The notes under the pieces: model-generated
What the model was told of the DNA's origin: nothing
Databases searched by the model: none
Seen by the model: the letters and a program-made list of their open reading frames with translations, nothing else
From: Hyphodiscus hymeniophilus
Taxonomy: Eukaryota; Ascomycota; Leotiomycetes; Helotiales; Hyphodiscaceae
Assembly: GCA_016508695.1 (NCBI GenBank)
Contig: VNKQ01000004.1
Coordinates: 62,001-126,000 of the forward strand
Direction of reading: 5' to 3'
Length of the DNA stretch: 64,000 nucleotides
Shown: positions 47,495 to 57,156 of the stretch, in pieces
How the letters are laid out: every line of letters starts with the position of its first letter
Numbering within the stretch: position 1 is the first letter of the stretch
Program-made: the position numbers and the translations under genes

Positions 47495-49568
47495 TTACAA
47501 TGCCGAAGTGGACTTTCGTCTCTGCAGATCTCTGATAGGATCATAACTACTATCCGGCCCCTTCGAATCCTTCACGCCAGGTCGCAACCATCTCTGAACT
47601 GCCAAAAACCCTCTCAACATCCCCATCACAACATCCCAGTCCACGAGTCCGATAGCAATAGTCGTTGCCGCCACCATGCCCTTCAAGAACCGTCCTTCTG
47701 GCTTGTCCTTCGCAAAGGGTGTGACAGCTAGCACGATGAAAAAAGAAGATCCCCGGCGTCTGCTTCCAGCGGGACAGCGGTACTCGCCACATATTCATCC
47801 ACAGATGTCTCAGATTACGTTCGTTGCATGCCTCCGAAAGTGGTCTACGAGAGAGAATCGCCGCGCTGTAGGCTGTCGATATAGCTCGCACGCTCTGGTA
47901 GATGAAGTCGCCTGCAAGGCTGGGATCTACAGGCATGGCGAGTCGTTTGTGGATCCAAGTCGCTGTGGCGAGAAATCTTGCATTTTCTTGGGCAGACGAA
48001 AGCTCGTTCTTTGTCATCGCTATGACGGAAGTAGTCAAAAATCGCATGTCGTCCAGAAGAGTTGCTGTTACCGTTCCGATTTGCAGCTCTGACGTGGAGT
48101 CAACGAAGCGAAGGCGAGATTGCAGGAGAGGAGAGTCGGGTTGGAGTGGATATATCACGAATATTGGTATACAATGAGATCCGATGTCCTCGTCGAGGAA
48201 TGTTGATCACTCTAATGTGCAGGCCACCTGATAATCTGTTCTAAAGTCTTGTCAGGTTTTCGACATTGAAGCTGTGGCGGAACCCCGCTCACCTAAACAG
48301 CATCTTGCGAAGAGTCATGCGAGAAACGCTCCCAATGCCCCCTCAGGTTCGAAGCATCTCTCGAAGTCCCTTCATGTGTGCCAAAACACTCTTCCTCTCG
48401 GCATATAAATCAACTACAACCGCTCGCCAGGAGCTTGCAAGAGCTACGAGTGTGTTCCCGAATCCTACCTCGTTGTAGGCCAGCGCCATCACTGCCGCGA
48501 TTGCTTCATCGTCTACGCCTTTGCTGTGGGTTGTGAGGTATTCGTTGATCAACTTGATGAGCTTGACTCTTGTTTTAATGACATCCACCGACTTCTCGAC
48601 ATCATATCCCCTTGCAATTGCCTGGAAGTACGAGGAAGTCAGAATCCCGATGTGGGCAAAAATTGGCGATTAAATCATGCATGGCATCCATTCTTCGTTG
48701 AATCTGGCGACTGGGCTTTGACCATCGATCGAAGACATATATGGGGAAAATTTCTCAATGACTCATTCTGATCAGCATTCCTCTTCTGGTGAGTACTTCG
48801 GGTTGATGAAACACATATGCATCAACTCCTCATTTCGTCTTGTGGCTTCAATTGGCAGCGAATGCAGTGGCTCTGCAGGGGAAGTACCAATATTGGACGT
48901 CATTCTGGCGAGATGCGAATTCTGAAAATCCTCGGGATACGGAAAATAAGGATTTCTGGTATTCACGTGGGACTTGTTCTGCTCGTGTTCAGATTGTCGC
49001 AACACAAAGTCACCTGTAATGGGAATCTGGAAAGTCGAGCCTTCCGAATAAGAAGACATTGTACGTTCAGCGCCTGGAGTCAAAGTCCCACTGCCTACAT
49101 ACGGCTCTTGATACCCGGGATCAAAGGGAATATCCAAAAACAGATTGGCAATTCCATACGGGTTGAAAGTCTCAACTGCCGAAGTATCTGGGTAGTCGTC
49201 TTGTTCAACTTTCGGCTCAGGGTCAGTGATCTCAACGACTGTCGTGTGGACTCTAGATCTGCTTGACGTCGTCAATACCTGTTCGTCCTGCCCCGTTAAA
49301 GAGATACTGACCTGCTACTTGCATATTCGCACAACACAGGTGGATATCGACGGGCACAGTTGCTACATGGTCTATCTCTAGCTTGGTTACACTACTCTCG
49401 ACACTAATCAGCATTTAAATTTGAACTTATGAAGGGGGAGAAATTATAATATCGTACTTTTTGCTTTCTTCGCCGGCACTCAGTGCAAGAAGTCGAAGTT
49501 CTCTGCCTGGATCGTAACGATGTCCGATCTCTGGTGTTGTTATGCGCCTTTTCGGAGTTATTGAGCAT
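47495..49568 (-). pseudogene. Decayed Zn2Cys6 transcription factor gene
   Basis: Exons 49568-49458, 49391-49312 and 49258 onward rebuild a full cluster (SCTECRRRKQKCNQARDRP, CSNCARRYPPVLCEY). Downstream homology to a fungal regulator continues in one frame: FNEEWMP, IFAHIGILTSSYFQAI, DEAIAAVMALAYNE, HMKGLREML, TDYQVACTLE, LDDMRFLTTSV and MWRVPLSRWKQTPGIF. This frame is cut by TAA at 48670-48672 and by TGA at 48343-48345 and 48207-48209. A one-base shift near 47738 then moves it to the frame with IVLAVTPFAKDK, FLKGMVAATTIAIGLVDWD and GFLAVQRWL. Introns could remove some of these stops but not the shift inside TPGIF. It looks like a fairly young pseudogene. Confidence 0.72.
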
Positions 49569-50821
49569 TGTGGGGTCGAGCCTTTGACGTTACAGAGAGT
49601 TCAAAATGCCGAATTGCATACTACATGACGGTCGATCACTTTTCGCGATGTATGACACCAGGCATTTATGCCCCAGGTGAGACGTAGTGGGCGAATGCAA
49701 GTTGTCGGGGTTCGGCTGGTTTAGGTTTAGCTGGATCGATCTCCCTTTGAAGGTAGATGGGTATTTGCCGAGCTGAAGGTTCAATACAGGAGCCTACTTT
49801 TTCAAGATGAAGACCAAGACCAAGACTCAAGTCTAGGAGGCTTTCTGGATTCAGGGAGATGTGTGTTGTTGAAAACGCCAATTTGACACAGCTGATTATA
49901 AAGCTCTGCTTTAGCCAGGTTTTTCGTGGATTTGGGATAAAGGCCTTGAGAAGAGACGACTCTATTCCTAACACACCGAACAGAAAGCCATCGATCCTGT
50001 AGGCCCCAAAATCCAACCATTCAACGAACGAGCTACGAGACGTTGGCGTTCCTGTTCCCGGCATTTCGCCTACCGTCGATAACACGGTAACACCCAGCGT
50101 CGAAGCGGAACTTCCCATTTGAAGTACCGGATTATATGGTGGAGCTGAAACTTTCAGACATTCTTATCCAATCGAGTGATTCGGCTGAAGACCGATAGGC
50201 TCCGTTGGACTAGGTAAGGCTTTCTTCACACGTCTCTGAGTAAATCAAGTCTCAATCCTTGGCGCGAGGCTGAACTTTGTGGTCTCGTAGAAGTATTGGA
50301 ACTATCTCACCTACTCAGTCCTCTCGTTTAATTGTTCTGCTGCCAGCTACACTTGGATCCCTTTCGAGGAATATTAGGTCAAATGGACGTGCCTAGTGCC
50401 ATGACCAGACGTTAGATCACATGTCTCGCCAACCTAGTTCTATTATGAGGAGCTTCGTTTGTAATGAATGGGAATTGGAATGAGTTCAGGTACTCTGCGG
50501 CAGTGCCCAAGACAGTCGGGCGAAGCTCTATCCAATCCGAACGAGTATTTCAGGTTGTGGCTGGAAGCAAAGAGCGAAACGAAAGGCCTGTGACTTACTG
50601 CTTGTCCAACAATCCCGTTTGCCAAGGCGAGTAGCTGAACCCAGACCAGACACCAATCACTTTCTGGTCGCCGCAACTGTTATGAGAAGATAATTCCCCT
50701 TCACCCCATAACCACGCGCACATATAAGTTAAGACGGTCTTATACACATGAATATTTTGAAGGGTGCGGTTTTCGTGGTATGAATACTCGATTGAGAAGG
50801 GGTTTGGGAAGTTCAAAGACA
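49569..50821. other. Intergenic region with one unsupported ORF
   Basis: 1.25 kb between the decayed regulator and the flavin monooxygenase gene. An uninterrupted frame at 49666-50118 (-) is listed separately with low confidence. Nothing else was recognised. Confidence 0.4.
49666..50118 (-). CDS. Possible hypothetical protein (150 aa)
   Basis: An intronless ATG-to-stop frame of 150 aa beginning MGSSASTLG. It has a Leu/Gly-rich middle and a Pro/Lys-rich tail, no signal peptide, no clear membrane segment and no motif I recognise. It lies directly upstream of the decayed regulator and may be spurious. The MGSS start resembles an N-myristoylation context, but that alone is weak support. Confidence 0.22.
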   Translation of the reverse strand: MGSSASTLGVTVLSTVGEMPGTGTPTSRSSFVEWLDFGAYRIDGFLFGVLGIESSLLKAFIPNPRKTWLKQSFIISCVKLAFSTTHISLNPESLLDLSLGLGLHLEKVGSCIEPSARQIPIYLQREIDPAKPKPAEPRQLAFAHYVSPGA

Positions 50822-53012
50822 TCAGTCCTCGAGGAAGCCACCATAGTACACTTCCAGCCAATCCTTTGCTGCTTCATCTGCGCCAGCGCTTCCCGCACGG
50901 AATCTTCCAATACTTCCGACGTAACCATCTGGTCTAACGTTTAAAATCGTAACTTCATCCGAGTGAAGTTTTCCTACCCACTTCTCCGTGCAACTCGGCT
51001 CCATCACATCATCGAGATAAAAAGTCCATCGACTGTCTTGTAAAGCTTTCGGAAGGTCAGAAATCTCCATATCTTCTTTCGGCATTGTGGTCACTGTGGC
51101 TAGTGTGAAGAGTTTTGATACAGTGGAATATCGCTGGGGTTGAACAAAGTCGTCCATCTCGGCATGCGGTGGAGGCAATGTTTTATATGATGCATCTGCA
51201 GCCGCGGAAATGCGACCCAGAATTGATGTAAAGGAGGTGATATCTTCACAAACCTTGTTAAGGAAAGGAGATACAGCTTTAAGATCTCGGGCAAAGAAGA
51301 ATATCCGGAACTGTCCGAGCATGGGGATGTCGACTTGCAAGTCAACAGGATTCGCGTCAATGTATCGCGTGACTTTGGTAGGTGACAATAAGGCGCCCGC
51401 TCGAAGGCCACCCCGAGGCGCCTGCTCTGGACGATTCAAGACGTTCTGAAAATACTCAGCTCCAACACCGGATATGAAGCGTATGTTCTTTGCAAAGTTG
51501 TCGGCCAAGACCTGGGCATCGTTTCCCGAAAATGCATTTGCGTGCTCATAGTCAAAGTCGATTAGGTCTTGAGCAATTTTTCGTCGTTCTTGTTCGTATG
51601 TTGAGAGAAGACTTGGTTTTGCGAGACCTCGTACCGCAAGGTTCAGCTTCCATGCCAGGTTGAATCCATCGTGCATGCTGACATTCATTCCTTGTGCAGC
51701 TTTAGGGGAATGAGTATGCGCAGCCTAGTTTTGTCAGCTTGAGCTGCTTGTGAAGGAAGTTGACTCACATCTCCGGCAATGAAGACCTTCTCGTCATTAG
51801 ATGAAAACTTGTTCGTAACTCGTTGGCCAACTTTATAAACTCCGAACCATTCTGGGCAGCGTTAGCAAAGCGATACTTTTAATTGCCCGTTGGCTGACGA
51901 ACCTACGGTCTTCCAAGACAGTCTGAAAGGACTCATGATCGCTCTCGCCCTTCCCATAACGTAGTCCTGAGATTTTGCTTCTGAGGATGGCGTATCAGCT
52001 GATGCGCTTGGGTCAAGTTGAATATACAGTCGAGTCATATTCCTTTCTCTTGGAATACACAGAATTGTTCCTTCAATTTCCGAACTTATCACAACTTTGC
52101 TCCAAAGATCGGGGAAGTCAGTAACAATAATGCCTAGGGCTTCGATTAGTGCCGATGATGGTACAGACAAGACCGTATAAGACTGACCATCGAGAACGCC
52201 CCAGGCAGCTCGGCTTGGCTCTCCCACCATTTCAACAGATGGCATGGATTTTCTTACAAGAGAATGAGCCCCGTCACATCCCACAAGGTATTTTGAGCTG
52301 AAGAAGGCATGCTCTTTTCCATCTGAAGTTTCACACTTGACAGTGATTCCAGCATCCCCCACCGATTCCGTCATTGCGTGGCTGATGAATCTACGATTTC
52401 GAATTACCTCTACGCCTCGAGATTTTAAATCCTGAAGGAAAACATCCTCCACCATCCCTTGATGAACGAGAAGAATGAAAGGGTCTTCTACGTCTACAAT
52501 TTCTGGAGGGTAGTGGATCTCGCGCTGTGTCCGACGCAGCGGAGACGTTGTGGAGGAATTCTGATCCAGATATTAGCTCTTCCATCATCGATAACAAGAT
52601 ATTTGGATCTCACCCAAAAACAAATATCATATATCCTGACGCCTTTGTTCAAAAGCGAATCTGCAAGACCTAATTGCTTGAATGTCTCGATTGTCTTTGG
52701 TTGGAGACCATCGGCACGACCGGTAGACGTCTTGTCTGCTCTGTCGTCGACGATAGTGGTTTTTATACCGAATCTAACGAGATTTGAACTGCTGAGATCA
52801 GCATCTGATTTTCCATGTTCTCTATTAACTTACGCAAGCATGAGCCCAGCAGGACCCGCACCAGCTACAATCACGTGGCTAACATTGTCCTTACCAACCC
52901 CGTTCCTGTCTTCATCTCCCATCTCCCTTTCATGGTCTGTTCTGGAGGGAAACCCTTCGTCGATAACACCAGGAGACATTTCTCGAGACACCTGTGATCT
53001 TGAGCGCTTCAT
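50822..53012 (-). CDS. FAD-dependent monooxygenase, phenol 2-monooxygenase-like
   Basis: Five exons (53012-52834, 52791-52614, 52560-51903, 51851-51769, 51724-50822) give 666 aa. FAD-binding motifs are in order: VIVAGAGPAGLMLA (GxGxxG), GRADGLQPKTIETFKQLGL, KYLVGCDGAHSLVR (DG motif) and VFIAGDAAHTHSPKAAQGMN (GD motif). The last part includes QRYSTVSKLFTLATVTTMPK and NVRPDGYVGSIGRF, the thioredoxin-like C-terminal domain of phenol hydroxylases (PF07976). The enzyme should hydroxylate an aromatic ring using NADPH and oxygen. A charged N-terminal extension of about 45 residues precedes the Rossmann strand, and its start could be at later Met codons. The neighbouring SDR and second monooxygenase suggest a shared oxidative pathway. 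Confidence 0.9.
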
Positions 53013-53637
53013 GGTTGGGGCCGGCCTGAAGTAGTCCTGATTTGGAGGGTCGCATCATCCGAAAACTCGCATCTGTAGTGTCAGACGTGTACTTTCTATG
53101 ACATGAGAAATCGAATATCAGAAGAGTGGAGGCCGTAAATCTCCTGACTGGTTGCGCCACTGTCCATCTTCGTTGTTACAAAGGTGGGGTGGATGTTGAG
53201 AAGAGCACAATGAGGTTACCCGAAGGATTGCCACTGCTACGGCGGCCCGTTGGCAACCGACCTGCCCCTTTTTGGTACCCCTTTCTTGTTTTAGCGAGTT
53301 GATGGTCAACATGACTTATGCAAAGTTGAGCGAGTACAAGACAGTGTCTGGCTTGATCGACTCGCCGGTTACAAGCTCTATTTCGCAATCTTCTACTCAA
53401 ATATAGATCTAAGTCAAATTGGAATGGATAGGCGAAGCTAATAGCAGATAATTTCGATTTTTACGAATGCTGTAAAACAGTACTTTGAAATTGATATTTT
53501 GAATACAAACGTATCTAACTCTTACAGGTAGATTTCTGGAAGCAGAGAAGGCGATTTTCTGATCACTGTGGAGAATCCCACCTCCCGTTGCTTAACGAAT
53601 TCGGGCAATTCTCTTCGCAGATATCACAGACCATGTT
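53013..53637. other. Intergenic region, monooxygenase promoter
   Basis: About 625 bp between the phenol-hydroxylase-like gene start and the SDR stop. It contains the promoter of the former. No gene or repeat was recognised. Confidence 0.35.
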
Positions 53638-54592
53638 TTACCATTTAGTCACTCCTCCATCAATACAAATATCCTGACCAGTCATATACGAGCTTGCATC
53701 ACTCGCCAAATATACACATCCACCCGCGATTTCATCAGGCGTTGCAACCCTGTTAATCATAATCCTATCCTTCCAGCTCTCGAGGAGCTCCGGGAACTAG
53801 GTGATGTTAGATCACTTCCCGCCTCAGAGATGATGGAACTTACAGGTGCGGTCATTTCAGTCTTGACATATCCAGGTGAAATGGAGTTGACTCGAACACC
53901 CTAGCGAGATAATCAGGAAGTGATAATTTTGCAGAAACAGACGGCTCACGTATTTATTCAACTCGGTAGCGATCGCAGGGCACATGGCTCGAACTGCTCC
54001 CTTGGTCCCACAATAGGCGCTGCTCAGCTGACTCCTGATGGCCATGTAACTCGCAATGCTAGCCACCAGTATAATACTCCCTTTCTTCGTCCCATTGGCA
54101 ATCATTTGCTTCGCTGCAAATTGGGCTGTATGATATACTCCCATGACATTCACACCGATGAGCTTTTGGTGTGTTTCAAATGAGGTATCTAGGAAGCTGA
54201 GTTCCCGATTTATACCCGCACATGCCACGCATATGTCCAGTTTGCCATCGAACTCTTTCACGAAGTCTGCAAAGCCCTTTTCGAGACTCTGTTCGCTGCT
54301 CACATCGACCCTTTCAAAGATCAGCTGACAATGCATCAAGCGCGAGAGGCCGAACTTACCTGTAATGTCCCGTCTTGACCCCGAATCTCTCTGCAATCTC
54401 ATGGAACGCTGGTGCTGGATCAATGACATCGAAGATGGCAACATGGGCGCCTGCTTCGGCAAGCCCTTGAACAAAAGCAAGACCTATACCTCTCCCGCCT
54501 CCGGTCACGAGCGCAGTGCGAGCCTTGAGAGAGAACTGCTGATATTAGTTGTAGACCGTGCTGGTAGGTAACGGCAAGCTCACCCTGCTCAT
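53638..54592 (-). CDS. Short-chain dehydrogenase/reductase (classical)
   Basis: Five exons (54592-54584, 54538-54360, 54310-53950, 53900-53844, 53796-53638) give 254 aa. The first exon holds just three codons (ATG AGC AGG). Motifs: TGGGRGIG at residues 15-22, VDVSSEQSLEKGF, the NAG-equivalent VACAGIN, ILVASIASYMA with the catalytic Ser, YCGTKGAV (YxxxK), GVRVNSISPGYVKTEMTAP and a C-terminal YMTGQDICIDGGVTKW. It resembles fungal mannitol or sorbose dehydrogenase-like classical SDRs. The Asp-rich second strand end (IFDVIDP) suggests NAD(H) preference. It is divergent from the salicylate-hydroxylase-like gene with a shared 584-bp promoter region. Confidence 0.92.
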
Positions 54593-55176
54593 GATGAGAG
54601 ACGAAGTATCTCTGATTACTCAGTACCTAACGTAGTGTACTTGTAGGAGTCTTCGAAGACTTGAAGCAGAAATCGTATGAAGCAGAGCCCCATTATTTTT
54701 GTTGTATTTCCGTGATTATAGAAGTGACGGGAAATGAATCCCGCCCCAGCTCACGGTCACGTTTGAGTTCTAAGGCAAAGGTGCCCATTTCGGCCACCGT
54801 TCCAAAACCCCTTTTTCCGCTCGGCACAACCCCGCACCTCTCCCACTTTCACCCACCCCCCACTTTCAAGTTTCGTGCCAGAATACCATGTGGCAGTACA
54901 CCCCTCCAACGGCCGACGGATTTCTGTCCCTCTTGAGTCTTGTACAACATCCCCATCTTTAGTCTTCCACTCATCGTCTAGCGACCCTCTCTTATCTTGC
55001 CTCACAGGAGCTATCTCGGGCGTATCATGGTTCCTCAAGGTTCGCCTTATGGGAATGCAAAGCACCAACTAGTCTTATTCCATTCCAGAATGATATGCAT
55101 ATTTCTTTCATAACCTATAGTAGCAGTCTTGAAAGAGACTCTCTCCAATTCTTCCCTCTACATAGAACATATCAAG
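54593..55176. promoter_or_regulatory. Divergent promoter region, SDR / FAD monooxygenase
   Basis: 584 bp between the two start codons, containing a long pyrimidine-rich stretch around 54800-54870. Both genes encode oxidative enzymes, so common control is likely, but no defined operator was recognised. Confidence 0.4.
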
Positions 55177-57019
55177 ATGTCAGCCCGTCACGTGATACCA
55201 CCAAAAACGAAGATTCACCGTAATGAAGACACGAAGCTGAAGGTAAAGGAGCGCCTACCTGGTCTAACCTCTTTTCTGACGGAGGTTCACAGGTTATAGT
55301 GGTTGGTGCTGGGTTAGGAGGATTGGGAGCAGCGATCGCCATCCTGCTCGCCGGCCACGATGTCCAAGTATTGGAGTCGGCGTCAGAGATCGCAGAAGTC
55401 GGAGCAGGAATTCAGATCCTCCCCAACAGCTCGCGAATCCTTCAGACATGGGGCATGTAGGTGACTCTCGAATTTCAACCCGTGTCTCACAATGGGGAAT
55501 ATCTCCACCGAGCGCGCATCCCATCACTCATCTATCCTGCTCGAAAAAGGAAGGGAACAATGCCCCGCGCTCCAGTTTAGTATCGATATTTCGTCTACCC
55601 GGAACTCACGCAAAATAATACTGACTTCCGATTGATCATCAGGTACTCCATGCTCGAGCCCTACGCCACCAAGCCCAAGAAAGTAAACATGCTGGGCTGG
55701 AAAGGAAACCACATCTCCTCCCTTGACACACATGCATCGGCCTCGAAATACCCCGGGTCATTTTACTGGGACTTCCACCGCGCGAACCTGCATCGCTGCT
55801 TATACGACCGAGCCGTTGAGCTCGGTGCCGTGGTTCGTGTAAACTCACGCGTTACTAACGTTCTGACTGGCCTTGGGGACTACGGGGAGAAAGCCGCCGT
55901 GGTGCTGGATGATGGGAGGGAAATGCAGGGGGATCTTGTGGTCGGTGCTGATGGGATTAATTCGAAGCTCAGGGAGGTGATGTTGGGGAGGGAAGATCCG
56001 CCTACGCCAACGGGCGATTTGGCGTATAGATTGCTGCTCAGTACGAAGGAGATGATGAAGGATCCTGAACTGAGGAGCTTTGTGGAAGATCCGCAGGTGA
56101 ATTATTGGCTAGGTCCTGATGCACATGCTGGTGAGTTCATCTGTGTATGAATGCAGGAGTTAAATTGTTGATAAAGAGTGAACAGTCAACTATGTTTTAA
56201 GAGGTGGTGAACTTTTCAACATGGTGCTCCTGGTACCAGACGATATGCCAGCGGGAGCAACTACGCTGGCGGGGAATGTAGATGAGATGAGAGCTCTGTA
56301 TAAAGATTGGGACCCTAGGCGAGTTCCTTTTCCTGACCCCTTTCCGTCTATCGATTCCTCTTTTCTAGCTTCGCCATAAATCAGCCCTCCTTGAAACAAT
56401 CTCCATACTTTAGCAAACTCTGATGAGGATATTAGGATACCCAAGCTACTAAGCATGTGCGAATCCGTATCAAAATGGAAACTCCAAATCCGGCTTGGAA
56501 TGGATAGCTGGTCTCACCCCTCAGGCTCCTTTACCATGCTCGGCGACGCAGTGCACGCAACACTTCCCTATCTAGCCTCAGGGTGCATACTCCTTCTACT
56601 ATCTCCCTAACCCTAGTTCAAATTTGCTGACATCCCACAGCGCAGGCATGTCTCTTGAAGACGCCGCCGTGCTCGGCGAAGTGCTCTCTCGTCTTCCATC
56701 AACCCAGGCCATTTCTTCTCTACAAATAATAGCATTCAAAAAGCATGCTCTCGAAGTCTATGAGAAATGCCGTGCCCCGCGAACACGTATGGTGGTTGAG
56801 AGAGGTAATCTGCAGCAATACCTTTATCATCTGCATGATGGAACCGAGCAAGAGGAGCGGGATAGGAAGTTGAAGATGGTGCCTACGCCACCAGGTGAAG
56901 CGCTGGCGTGGAGGGATCCAGATCTGAGTCCCAGGTTGTTGGGGTATGATTTTGTGAAGGATGTTGAGAAAGCGTGGCCCTCAGGGGAGGGAAGGAGCGA
57001 ATTGATGGCTAAGATTTGA
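55177..57019 (+). CDS. FAD-dependent monooxygenase, salicylate hydroxylase-like
   Basis: Six exons (55177-55242, 55293-55456, 55643-56130, 56186-56318, 56436-56582, 56641-57019) give 458 aa. Motifs: VIVVGAGLGGLGAAIAILLA (GxGxxG), VLESASEIAEVGAGIQI, YWDFHRANLHRCLYDRAVEL, LVVGADGINSKLRE (DG) and MLGDAVHATLPYLASGAGMS with EDAAVLGEVL (GD). This is the group A single-component flavin monooxygenase layout shared by salicylate and 3-hydroxybenzoate hydroxylases and by many tailoring enzymes. Intron 4 (56319-56435) has a GCGAGT donor, chosen since it alone gives DPRIPKLLSMCE in phase. Intron 2 is long (186 bp). The substrate cannot be told. Confidence 0.9.
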
Positions 57020-57156
57020 TGGCGTCCGTTGAAGAGAGGGTGATTGGCTATAGATGAGCGATATAAACCATCAGTGATTCGCCGTCCGGACAGATATCTT
57101 CACTTGGAAATTCCAAAACATAAGCCAGGTCAGCCTGACCGAGCAGAACAGCCAGC

